Positions 51,822 through 60,651 of a stretch of DNA of 64,000 nt are shown piece after piece; position 1 is the stretch's first letter, and every line of letters starts with the position of its first letter. The position numbers were made by a program, and so were the translations under genes. The stretch covers positions 1-64,000 of the forward strand of contig JAGFNW010000039.1 of assembly GCA_017592665.1 (NCBI GenBank), in the 5' to 3' direction. The notes beneath the pieces were generated by a model. The model searched no databases. It was not told where the DNA came from and saw nothing but the letters and a program-made list of their open reading frames with translations. This DNA comes from Streptosporangiaceae bacterium NEAU-GS5 (lineage in GTDB: Bacteria > Actinomycetota > Actinomycetes > Streptosporangiales > Streptosporangiaceae).

Positions 51822-53750
51822 ATGTGGGATCGCGTCGTAGGAGGACCGGTCGTGCCGGTCGCGCGGGGAGCGCTGCGCCCCCTTGGCGTCGACCAGGTGC
51901 GGCTCGACCCCGCCGGTCTGCTCGGCCACTTGCGCGCGCGCAACGCCACAGCGACGCTCTGGCACTGCGCCGACCACCTCGAATCTCACGGCAACCTGGA
52001 CAACCTGCGCGCGGCGGCCGGGGAGCCGGACACCGAGTTCGCCGGCATGTGGTTCGCCGACTCCGATGTGTACAAGACCCTGGAGGCGGCCGCGTGGGAG
52101 CTGGCCTCGGCGCCGGACGACGCCGAGCTGCGCACCCTGGTGAAAGACGTCGTCGCCCTGCTGGCCCGGGCCCAGCGCCCGGACGGCTATCTGAACTCCT
52201 ATTTCACCGTCGTCGAGCCGGAAGCCCGATGGCGCAAGCCAGACTGGAGCCACGAGCTCTACTGCGCGGGGCATCTGTTCCAGGCCGCCGTCGCCGCGGG
52301 CCGTACGGGGGCCGCGCCCGAGCTGGTGGACATCGCGCGCCGGTTCGCCGACCTGCTCGCCACCCGGTTCGGCCAGGTGGAGGAGATCGACGGGCACCCC
52401 GAGGTCGAGACGGCCCTCGTGGAGCTCTACCGCCTGACCGGCCACCGGCCCTACCTGGAGCTCGCGCGGCGCCTGCTCGACCTGCGCGGCCGCGGCCTGC
52501 TCGGCCAGGGCCGCTTCGGATCCGCGTACTACCAGGATCACGTGCCGCCGCGCGCGGCCCGCGAGGTCGCCGGGCACTCGGTGCGGCAGCTGTACCTGCT
52601 GGCCGGAATGGTCGACGTCGCGGTCGAGACGGACGACGCCGAGCTGTTCGCCGCCGCCGAACGGCTGTGGGACGACGCGTTCGGCACCCGCGTCTACATC
52701 ACCGGCGCGCACGGCTCCCGGCACCGCGACGAGGCATACGGTGACCCCTACGAGCTGCCGGCCGACCGCGCCTACGCCGAGACCTGCGCCTCGATCGCGA
52801 GCTTCCAGTGGAACTGGCGGATGCTGCTGGCCACCGGCGGCGTCCGCTACGCCGATGAGATGGAACGCGTGCTCTGCAACGCGATCGCGGCCGCGGTCTC
52901 CGCCGACGGGCGCCACTTCTTCTACTCCGACCCGCTGCACCTGCGCGCGAACCACCATAGCGGGGGAGAGGAGGACGCGGCCCGGCGGTCGTCCTGGTTC
53001 CGCTGCGCCTGCTGCCCGCCCAACATCGCCCGGCTCATGGCCTCACTGCCCGCCTACGTCGCCACCGCCGACGACAGCGGCCTCCAGATCCACCTGTACG
53101 GCCAGGCCCAGGTGACCGCGACCGTCGCCGGAGCACCCGTCCGCGTCGAGATGACCACGGTCTACCCGTGGGACGGCCGCGTCGAGCTCACGATCATCGA
53201 CGGCCCGGCCACCCCGTGGACGCTGGCCCTGCGCATCCCCGGCTGGTGCGAGGCATACACACTGACGGGCACGACGACGGGCACGGTGAACGGCGGGCCC
53301 GCGGAAGCCGCGGACGGATACGTCAGGCTGACCGGCGCCTGGGCGCCCGGCGCCCGCATCGTCCTCGACCTGGCCATGCCCGTACGCCGGATGACCGCGC
53401 ACCCGCGCGTCGACGCGGTGCGCGGGTGCGTCGCCCTGGCCCGCGGCCCGCTCGTCTACTGCCTCGAGCAGGCCGACCTCGAACCCGGCGCCCTCCTCGA
53501 CGACGTGCGGCTCGATCCGGCCGCGACGATCGAGGCGGGGGCCCACGCCGACCTGCCGGACATCCCGGTGGTTCTCACCCTGAGCGGCTCGCTCGCCGAC
53601 GGCGGGCCGTCGCTCTACCGAACACAGGCAACAGAGCGCCCGGCGACCCCGATCACGCTCACCGCGATCCCCTACTTCCTGTGGGGCAACCGGACCGAAG
53701 GCCCGATGCGGGTCTGGATCCCGGTGGCCCCGGAGCCGCGTACGACCTGA
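51822..53750 (+). CDS. GH127 beta-L-arabinofuranosidase
   Basis: The 642-residue protein shows the HypBA1-type active site: a Cys nucleophile in 'CACCPPNIAR' (Cys397, with Cys395/Cys398) and the zinc-ligand pair Glu320/Cys322 in 'AETCASIA'. It has an (alpha/alpha)6 barrel with 'NSYFTVVEPEARW' and 'EVAGHSVRQLYL', followed by beta-sandwich domains. It has no signal peptide, so it should act on imported oligosaccharides, releasing L-arabinose from beta-arabinofuranosides. It is first in the operon with a secreted glycosidase and an ABC importer. Confidence 0.93.
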   Translation: MWDRVVGGPVVPVARGALRPLGVDQVRLDPAGLLGHLRARNATATLWHCADHLESHGNLDNLRAAAGEPDTEFAGMWFADSDVYKTLEAAAWELASAPDDAELRTLVKDVVALLARAQRPDGYLNSYFTVVEPEARWRKPDWSHELYCAGHLFQAAVAAGRTGAAPELVDIARRFADLLATRFGQVEEIDGHPEVETALVELYRLTGHRPYLELARRLLDLRGRGLLGQGRFGSAYYQDHVPPRAAREVAGHSVRQLYLLAGMVDVAVETDDAELFAAAERLWDDAFGTRVYITGAHGSRHRDEAYGDPYELPADRAYAETCASIASFQWNWRMLLATGGVRYADEMERVLCNAIAAAVSADGRHFFYSDPLHLRANHHSGGEEDAARRSSWFRCACCPPNIARLMASLPAYVATADDSGLQIHLYGQAQVTATVAGAPVRVEMTTVYPWDGRVELTIIDGPATPWTLALRIPGWCEAYTLTGTTTGTVNGGPAEAADGYVRLTGAWAPGARIVLDLAMPVRRMTAHPRVDAVRGCVALARGPLVYCLEQADLEPGALLDDVRLDPAATIEAGAHADLPDIPVVLTLSGSLADGGPSLYRTQATERPATPITLTAIPYFLWGNRTEGPMRVWIPVAPEPRTT

Positions 53751-53846
53751 CCGTCCACGGCCACGCGTCCGCGCGTCTCGGGGCACACGCGGACGCCCGC
53801 CACCCCTCATTTCACGTTGTCACCAACCTGAAAGAGCGAGGCACAC

Positions 53847-55565
53847 ATGATCACCCCCCGAACCGCGCGCCGAACCCTCGGGCTGAGGACCGCGGCCGCC
53901 CTGGCCGTAGCCCTCACGGGACTCGCGGTCCCCGTCCCCGCGCACGCCGCCGGAGCCACCCTGACTGTCAATGTCGCGGCGCCCTTCCGGCCGGTCACCC
54001 ACGCCGCCTCCGGAGGCCTGTACGGCCTGGCCGAGAACAGCCGCCCGGCGGACTCCACCCTGCTGCCGATCAAGGTCAACTCGCTGACCCAGCCCGCTCC
54101 CGGCGTCGGCCAGCGGCCCAACGGGCAGCCACCCGGCGGCGACTCCCTGCGCGTCGCGCCCCAGGCGACCCGCGCCGGCGCCGGCGAGATCATCCGGATG
54201 CCCGACATCTATCCCGACTTCCCCTACCGGTGGGTGAGCTGGAACGACTGGCTGGCCAAGGTCAACACCATGGTCAACGCCCGGCTCGCCGCGACCTCGA
54301 CCACCAACGTCATCGCCTGGGAACTGTGGAACGAGCCCGACTGGACCTGGAACACCTCCGCGGCCGGGCCGTTCAACGACGGCTGGGTCCGCACCTTTCG
54401 CGCGGTCCGCGCGCTCGACGCGACCACCCCCATCGCCGGGCCGAGCACCTCGACGTACAACCGCGGCTATCTGTCCTCGTTCCTGTCCAACGCCAAGGCC
54501 ACCGGCACACTGCCGGATATCGTCACCTGGCACCAATGGGACGTCGCCGCCATCGCCGCGAACATCGCCGACTACCGGGCGCTGGAATCCTCGCTCGGGA
54601 TCAGCCCGCGCCGCATCTCCATCAACGAGTACGCCCAGACCAGCGAGGTCGACGTCCCCGGCCGGGTCGCCAGCTACGTCGCCAAGCTGGAACGCGGCGG
54701 CGTCGAGTCGGCGCACCGGGCCTTCTGGTTCGAGTACGGCACGATGAACGGCCTGGTCGTCAACAACAACCAGCCGACCGGCACGTGGTGGCTCTACAAG
54801 TGGTACGGCGACATGGCCGGCACCATGGTCGCCACCACGCCCACGTCACAGAGCGGTCTGGACGGGTTCGCGTCCTATGACCCCACCCGCAAAATCGTCA
54901 ACGTCGTCTTCGGCAACGAGTCCGGGACCAACACCGTACGCGTCACGGGCATCGGCGGTCTCGGCGCCAGCGTGCGGGTCACCCTGCAGTCCACCCCGTC
55001 GAGCGGCCGGTTCACCGCCGTCCCCGCACCCACGGCGATCTCGACCTCCACCGTCGCCGTGAGCGGCGGAGCGATCACCGTATCGGTGCCGAACATGTCC
55101 GCCACGAGCGCCTACAACCTGGTGGTCCAGCCGGTCAGCGGCGTGCCGTCCTATCAGCAGCGCTACGAGGCCGAGAACGCCTCGGTCTTCCGCGCCCAGC
55201 GGCTGACCGCCACGTCGGCGTCCGCCGGGGGATATGTCGGGCGCATCGACAACAACACCGGAAACCACGGCATCGACAGTTATGTCGACTTCATCGTGAA
55301 CGTGCCCACCGCGCGCGCGTACACGATGACGATCGGCTACGCCAACGGCACGGGCGCGACCTCGACGCAGGGCCTGGCCTTCAACGGCGGCGCCTGGACC
55401 ACGGTGAGCTATCCGCCCACCGCGGGCTGGGGGCAGTTCGGCAGCACCATCAGCACGAGCATCACTCTCAACGCGGGCTACAACGTGATCCGCCTGGCCA
55501 AGGGCTCGCCCTCGTTCGCCGGCGGAACGGGCTTCGCCGAACTGGACTACATCCAGCTCACCTGA
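53847..55565 (+). CDS. secreted clan-A-like glycoside hydrolase with C-terminal CBM6/35
   Basis: The 572-residue protein has a signal peptide (1-34, AHA-A). Its (beta/alpha)8 catalytic domain has likely acid/base Glu163 (ELWNEPDW) and nucleophile Glu261 (SINEYAQ), as in GH39/GH-A clan enzymes. A beta domain follows, then a CBM6/35 module (about 433-572, 'YEAENASVFRAQRL', 'ELDYIQL'). The exact GH family is uncertain. From its place between GH127 and a sugar importer I infer that it cuts an arabinofuranose- or arabinogalactan-bearing polymer outside the cell. Confidence 0.82.
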   Translation: MITPRTARRTLGLRTAAALAVALTGLAVPVPAHAAGATLTVNVAAPFRPVTHAASGGLYGLAENSRPADSTLLPIKVNSLTQPAPGVGQRPNGQPPGGDSLRVAPQATRAGAGEIIRMPDIYPDFPYRWVSWNDWLAKVNTMVNARLAATSTTNVIAWELWNEPDWTWNTSAAGPFNDGWVRTFRAVRALDATTPIAGPSTSTYNRGYLSSFLSNAKATGTLPDIVTWHQWDVAAIAANIADYRALESSLGISPRRISINEYAQTSEVDVPGRVASYVAKLERGGVESAHRAFWFEYGTMNGLVVNNNQPTGTWWLYKWYGDMAGTMVATTPTSQSGLDGFASYDPTRKIVNVVFGNESGTNTVRVTGIGGLGASVRVTLQSTPSSGRFTAVPAPTAISTSTVAVSGGAITVSVPNMSATSAYNLVVQPVSGVPSYQQRYEAENASVFRAQRLTATSASAGGYVGRIDNNTGNHGIDSYVDFIVNVPTARAYTMTIGYANGTGATSTQGLAFNGGAWTTVSYPPTAGWGQFGSTISTSITLNAGYNVIRLAKGSPSFAGGTGFAELDYIQLT

Positions 55566-55606
55566 TTCCCCCGGCACACTCTCCCGGCATGAAAGGGACC
55601 CCCCAT

Positions 55607-56869
55607 ATGAACCACACCCAGCCACGTCGCGCGCTGGTCGCGGCCCTGCCCCTGGCACTGGCCGCCTCCCTGGCCGCCTGCTCCTCGACCTCCACGACCT
55701 CCACGCCTGCCTCGTCGCAGGCGGCCGCCCCCGCCACGTACACGATCTGGGATCCGTACCCGCAGTTCGACGACAGCGCCGACTGGGTGAAGCTGCTCAA
55801 GCAGTGCGGCACCCAGGCGGGCGTGACGGTCCAGCGGACCGCCTACGACACCACCGACCTGACCAGCAAGACCCTGCTGGCCGCCCAGCAGGGCAACCCG
55901 CCCGACGTGCTCATCGTCGACAACCCCGTGGTCTCGACGCTGGCCGACGCGGGCGTGCTGACCACGACCGCCGACACCAAGATCGACACATCCGCGATCT
56001 CCCCGAACCTGCTCGCCGCCGGGCAGATCGGCGGCAAGACCTACGGCATCCCGATCGGCGCCAACACGCTCGCGCTCTTCTACAACAAGGACGTGCTGGG
56101 CAAGGCCGGCGTCGACCCCGCCTCGGTGAAAGATTGGACGTCGCTGACCGCGGCCCTGGCCAAGGTCAAGGCGGCCGGCAAGAAGGGCATCACGTTCTCG
56201 GCGATCGGCACCGAGGAAGGCAGCTTCCAGTTCCTGCCCTGGTTCTGGGGCTCCGGGGCCGCCCTCACCAAGCTCGACTCCGCCGAGGGTGTGTCCGCGC
56301 TCGGGTTGTGGACCGACTGGCTGAAGAAGGGGTACGCGCCCAACTCCGTCCTCAACAACACGCAGACCACCAGCTGGCAGGAGTTCGCCACCGGTGACTA
56401 CGCCTTCGGCGAGAACGGCACCTGGCAACTGGGCAACGCGGAAAAGGCCGGCTTCCCGTACGGGATCATCGCGATCCCCGGCAAGGGCGGCGGCACGGCG
56501 CCCGCGCCGACGGGCGGCGAGTTCGTCAGTGTCCCGGTGCAGGACGACACCGCGCGCTACGCCGTTTCACAGAAGATCGTCAGCTGCCTGACCAGCACCG
56601 ACAACTCGCTGACCACCGACACCACGCTGTCCTACATCGCGCCCACCGAGGCGGTGCAGGCCAAGCAGGTGGCGGCCAACGCGGCGCTGCAGGTGTGGGT
56701 CGACGCGGTCAAGGCCGCCAAGGGCCGCACCAGCGACGACCTGGGCACCAAGTACCCGAAGATCTCCGAGCCGATGTGGGGCGCGGTGCAGGCCGCGCTG
56801 TCCGGGTCGAAGTCGCCGCAGGACGCGATGGCGGCGGCACAGGCGACCGCGGCGGCCTCGACCCAGTGA
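55607..56869 (+). CDS. ABC sugar-binding lipoprotein
   Basis: The 420-residue protein has a lipoprotein signal with lipobox LAAC (LAASLAACSS) and an extracellular solute-binding family 1 domain ('LVDNPVVSTLADAGVL'-like, 'YGIPIGANTLALFYNKDVL', 'GDYAFGENGTWQLG'). The ATG at 55607 is preferred over 55589, as AAAGGG lies nine bases upstream. The stop overlaps the first permease start (GTGA). It delivers an oligosaccharide to the permease pair. Confidence 0.92.
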   Translation: MNHTQPRRALVAALPLALAASLAACSSTSTTSTPASSQAAAPATYTIWDPYPQFDDSADWVKLLKQCGTQAGVTVQRTAYDTTDLTSKTLLAAQQGNPPDVLIVDNPVVSTLADAGVLTTTADTKIDTSAISPNLLAAGQIGGKTYGIPIGANTLALFYNKDVLGKAGVDPASVKDWTSLTAALAKVKAAGKKGITFSAIGTEEGSFQFLPWFWGSGAALTKLDSAEGVSALGLWTDWLKKGYAPNSVLNNTQTTSWQEFATGDYAFGENGTWQLGNAEKAGFPYGIIAIPGKGGGTAPAPTGGEFVSVPVQDDTARYAVSQKIVSCLTSTDNSLTTDTTLSYIAPTEAVQAKQVAANAALQVWVDAVKAAKGRTSDDLGTKYPKISEPMWGAVQAALSGSKSPQDAMAAAQATAAASTQ

Positions 56870-57846
56870 GCACTCCGACGCGCGCCCGGACGGGAGGCGG
56901 GACGGCCGTTGATCGCAATGGGGCCGCCCTGCCGCCTGTCCGGGGGAGAGGAATCCGCCGGCGCGGCCGTCCCGGCCAGTGGGCCGCCTGGGCGTTCCTC
57001 GCGCCGGTGGTCGTCTACCTGCTGGTCTTCTACGCCTATCCGCTGTATCGCAACATCGACCTGAGCGTGCGGCACTACACGGTCCGGTCGTTCGTGCACG
57101 GCGGGGCCCCGTTCACCGGGCTGGACAACTATCGGACGGTGTTCGCCGATCCCACGTTCGGGCCGGCGTTGTGGCACACCGTGGTGTTCACGGTGGTGTC
57201 GCTGGCGTTCCAGTTCGCGATCGGCCTGGCCCTGGCGATGTTCTTCACGCAGCACTTCCGATTGTCGGCCACGCTGCGGGCGCTGTTCCTGGTGCCGTGG
57301 CTGCTGCCGCTGATCGTGTCCTCCTCGACCTGGTCGTGGATGCTCAACAGCGAGTCGGGCGTGGTCAACGCGTTCCTCGGGCTGTTCGGCGCCGGCCAGG
57401 TGAACTGGCTGACCTCGCCCGACTGGTCGCTGTGGTCGGTCACCATCGCCAACATCTGGATCGGCATCCCGTTCAACCTGGTGGTGCTGTACTCCGGGTT
57501 GCAGGCCATCTCGCCGCAGATCTATGAGGCCGCGCAACTGGACGGGGCCGGGGCCTGGCAGCGGTTCTGGAAGGTGACGTTCCCGCTGCTGCGCCCGGTT
57601 TCGGCGATCACCTTGCTGCTCGGGCTGGTCTACACGCTGAAGGTGTTCGACATCATCTGGATCATGACGCGGGGCGGGCCGAGCGGATCGTCGACCACCT
57701 TCGCCACCTGGTCCTATCGGCTGGGCTTCGCCAACCTGCTGCCCAGCTTCGGGCCGGCGGCGGCGGTCGGCAACCTGCTGATCGTGATGGCGCTGGTGTT
57801 CGGCCTGGTCTACATCCGCGCGCAGCGAAGGCAGGGGTTGTCGTGA
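56866..57846 (+). CDS. ABC sugar permease 1 (MalF type)
   Basis: From the GTG at 56866 the 326-residue protein has a Pro/Arg-rich cytoplasmic tail, six transmembrane helices and the EAA loop 'EAAQLDGAGAWQRFWKVTFPLL' (split) that contacts the ATPase. It is coupled by GTGA overlaps to the binding-protein gene and to permease 2. No ATPase is encoded here; a shared MsiK-like ATPase elsewhere is expected, as is usual in actinomycetes. Confidence 0.92.
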   Translation: MSTPTRARTGGGTAVDRNGAALPPVRGRGIRRRGRPGQWAAWAFLAPVVVYLLVFYAYPLYRNIDLSVRHYTVRSFVHGGAPFTGLDNYRTVFADPTFGPALWHTVVFTVVSLAFQFAIGLALAMFFTQHFRLSATLRALFLVPWLLPLIVSSSTWSWMLNSESGVVNAFLGLFGAGQVNWLTSPDWSLWSVTIANIWIGIPFNLVVLYSGLQAISPQIYEAAQLDGAGAWQRFWKVTFPLLRPVSAITLLLGLVYTLKVFDIIWIMTRGGPSGSSTTFATWSYRLGFANLLPSFGPAAAVGNLLIVMALVFGLVYIRAQRRQGLS

Positions 57847-58649
57847 GCCGCTGGAAGACCGCGATCGGGCTGGCGCTGACCGGCGTGATGCTGTTCCCGG
57901 TCTACTGGATGATCAACGTGTCGTTCACCCGGGACACCGACATGCGCAAGTCGCCGCCCTACTGGTTCCCGGTGCACGGGACGCTGGAGGGCTATCGGGC
58001 GGTGCTCGATCAGCAGCTGCCGTACCTCGGCACCAGCCTGGTGATCGGCCTCGGCACGGTCGCGCTGACCGTGGCATTGGCGGCGCCGGCCGCGTACTCG
58101 CTGGCCAAGCTGCGCCCGCGCGGCGGCGGCGCGCTCGGGTTCGTGCTGCTGATCGCCCAGATGATTCCCGGCATCATCATGGCGATGGGCTTCTACGCCA
58201 TCTTCCTCAGCACCGGATTCCTCAACTCGGTGCTCGGGCTGATCGTCGCGGACTCCACGCTGGCCGTGCCGTTCGCCGTGCTGGTGTTCACGGCGTTCAT
58301 GTCGGGCATCCCGGAGGAGCTGCTGCAGGCCGCCCGGGTGGACGGGGCGGGCGTGGCGCGGACGTTCTGGTCGGTCGTGCTGCCGGTCTCCCGCAACTCT
58401 GTGATCACGGTGTCGCTGTTCGCGTTCCTGTGGGCGTGGTCGGACTTCATCTTCGCCAGCACACTCGACCAGGGCGGCGAGCGTGAGCCGATCACCCTCG
58501 GCATCTACCGCTACATCGGCAACAACAACCAGCAGTGGAACGCCATCATGGCCACCGCCGTGATCGCCTCCATCCCGGCCACCATCCTGCTCATCATCGC
58601 CCAGCGCTACGTCGCCGCCGGCGTCACAGCAGGCGCGGTCAAAGACTGA
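57843..58649 (+). CDS. ABC sugar permease 2 (MalG type)
   Basis: The 268-residue protein has six transmembrane helices and the EAA loop 'QAARVDGAGVARTFWSVVLPVS' (split). The GTG at 57843 overlaps the stop of permease 1. It is last gene of the operon and is followed by a weak stem-loop. Confidence 0.92.
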   Translation: MSRWKTAIGLALTGVMLFPVYWMINVSFTRDTDMRKSPPYWFPVHGTLEGYRAVLDQQLPYLGTSLVIGLGTVALTVALAAPAAYSLAKLRPRGGGALGFVLLIAQMIPGIIMAMGFYAIFLSTGFLNSVLGLIVADSTLAVPFAVLVFTAFMSGIPEELLQAARVDGAGVARTFWSVVLPVSRNSVITVSLFAFLWAWSDFIFASTLDQGGEREPITLGIYRYIGNNNQQWNAIMATAVIASIPATILLIIAQRYVAAGVTAGAVKD

Positions 58650-58662
58650 CCCCATCTTGGGG
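58650..58662. terminator. short stem-loop at the end of the sugar operon
   Basis: CCCCA-TCT-TGGGG forms a 5-bp stem directly after the permease 2 stop. It is weak, and a GGAGGTTT stretch follows. Confidence 0.4.
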
Positions 58663-58671
58663 GAGGTTTGC

Positions 58672-59885
58672 TCAGGTGGGCTCGGTGGAGGCGGTGTCCG
58701 TAACAACACGGGACTTGAGAGTGATCAGCAGGGTTACCAGGATCCCGCCCGCTATGACGAGAGCAGCCAGCTTGATGCCTTCGGCCGTGGCGACCCGCAA
58801 TCCATCGCCCGAGAGGCCTTTGGTGTTGGCGTTTGCGATGAGAACCAGGATCGCGAGGCCGACAACGGCTCCTATTCCAGATCCCGTGGACGCGATTCCC
58901 GAGGCGATGCCCTGCTCGCCATCGCTCACTCCAGTGGCGGCGGCGATGAACATGGTCGTGAAGATGATGCCGTCGCCGATGCTGACGGCGATGAGTCCTG
59001 GGATCAGCGTGGCATAGGAGCCGTCGGGCGAAATCGCCAGCCCCAGGACGACGGCACCGACCGCGCCGATCGACAGGGCGATGGTAAGGGTGCGTCGAAG
59101 GCCGATGAGAGTCACCACCTGACCGGCCAGTGCCGAACAGCAGGCCCACCGCCACGGCGCCGAGAATCACCGGTGAGCCCCAGCCCAGGTCCGGGCCCTG
59201 TACGAGTGCGAACACCAGCAACGAGATGGCACCGGTGGCGGTGAGCGCACCAGGCAGATCGAAACGTTCGTGCCCTGTCTCGAGGCGGATCGGCATCGAT
59301 CAAAGAGAACGCGAATACGAGCGCCGTGCCCGCGAGTGGGACGTTCACGAAGAATACGGCTTCCCATCCGAAGGCTTGCGTCAGCACACCGCCCAGCAGG
59401 ACGCCGACGACCAAACCCGCCGCGCCGGCGCCTCCCCAGATGGCCAAGGCACGGTTGCGGGCGCGGCCCTCGGCGAACGTGGTGTTTACAAGCGCAAGAG
59501 TGCTGGGGAAGACGAGCGCGCCACCGAAACCTTGAACCGCACGTGCGGTCAACTGCATCGGGGGCGTCGTCGAGAGTCCTCCCGCGAGGGAGGCGACCGA
59601 GTAAAGCGTGAGGCCGGCGATGAGAATTCGGCGCCGCCCGAGCAGATCCGTGGCGCGACCGCCGAACAGCAGGAATCCACTGGACGCGACGGCGTAGGCA
59701 CTGACCACCGACTGCAGCGTCTGCGCCGAGTAGCCCAGGTCACGCCCCATGTCGGGCAGCGCCACCACGACGATGTACTGATCGAGCGAGACGATCATCA
59801 TGGCGAACGACAGCAGTGCCAGCGTCGCCGCGCTGCGACTCCAGGCAAAGCCGCCGCAGGCAGGGGCAGTGTAGGGAGGACGCAT
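58672..59885 (-). pseudogene. DHA2/EmrB-type MFS transporter, frameshifted and internally deleted
   Basis: The N-terminal part (59885 to about 59290) has 'VSLDQYIVVVALPDMGRDL', 'GGRATDLLGRRRIL' and 'GWEAVFFVNVPLA' (split), typical of 14-helix drug exporters. The next part ('FDLPGALTATGAISLLVFALVQG') is in another frame. The final part ('[20 protein letters not shown]' to 58672) is in a third. About 100-120 residues normally between the last two are missing near 59120-59140. The gene is dead unless reads prove otherwise. Confidence 0.8.
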
Positions 59886-59962
59886 GCGGTTACTCCGTAT
59901 GGTCACGCGACTGGGTGATCATTAATTCCTTGACCCGGTCCGCCACCCCCGCATCCAGGGAG

Positions 59963-60061
59963 CAGCAATCGACCAAGACCAATACCCTGACCAGGAGCCT
60001 CGATTGCTGTCTTAACGTGCCGCTGCTGTCTTAACGTGCCGCTGCTGTCTTAACGTGCCGC
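59963..60061. repeat. inverted repeat followed by 19-bp tandem repeat
   Basis: CAGCAATCGA (59963-59972) and TCGATTGCTG (60000-60009) are perfect 10-bp arms. They run into three copies of the 19-bp unit CTGTCTTAACGTGCCGCTG (60007-60025, 60026-60044 and 60045-60061, the last two bases short). The array is AT-richer than its surroundings and lies in a 268-bp gap. It may be a transposon end, a MITE remnant or a regulator-binding array. Confidence 0.7.
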
Positions 60062-60153
60062 GATCGCGCTGTCCAACCATACCCTCGCCCGGCCGGCCGA
60101 ACTGATCAGCGCCGGCCCGCCTCCTGGGCCGCCACGAAACCGGGCAAGGAGCC

Positions 60154-60492
60154 TCATCGATTCGGACCGTGCGGCCGCCCGCGGAGCAACCGCCATAGGA
60201 TCACCGCTTGTGCCCATCCCGTCACCATCACGATGACCGCATCGCCCACCGGGATAAGCCATCGCTGCGGGTCAGGAACGGAGTCGAAGGGGATGCGGTA
60301 GTAGGCCCAGTCGGTCAGCAGGCTCAACGGCAGGGTGATGAGCAATAGCAGCCAGGTGGCAACGCTGTCTTTCCCCGCGAACAAGGCGATCAGTGTCCCG
60401 ATCCCGACGGCCGTCACGGCGAGGGCGTAGCCGATCGCGATTCGGGCGGCGAACGGGCCGGTCGGCGCGGAAGCGGGCCGAGGTCGAATCAT
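60154..60492 (-). CDS. small membrane protein (SCO4225-like)
   Basis: The 112-residue protein has three predicted transmembrane helices ('IAIGYALAVTAVGIGTLIALFAG', split; 'WLLLLITLPLSLL'; 'AVIVMVTGWAQAVILW'). It has a short basic C-terminus and resembles small actinobacterial membrane proteins of unknown function. There is no partner gene in the same orientation nearby. Confidence 0.65.
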   Translation of the reverse strand: MIRPRPASAPTGPFAARIAIGYALAVTAVGIGTLIALFAGKDSVATWLLLLITLPLSLLTDWAYYRIPFDSVPDPQRWLIPVGDAVIVMVTGWAQAVILWRLLRGRPHGPNR

Positions 60493-60651
60493 TTTCTGTC
60501 CCTGTCAGTTCGCTCACGCATACACCCCGCGAAGCGGGCCGGTCGACCATCCACCGGACGCAACCCGGGCCCGGCTGCCATTTAAGCCGGATTTCTGTCG
60601 CGTTTTTGCCGAGGGTGCCACCTTCTCTACATCCCAAGAGGAAGGCATGGC

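Noticed and set aside
60007..60061. CRISPR array
   Set aside because: The 19-bp units are directly adjacent with no spacers, and no cas genes are present.
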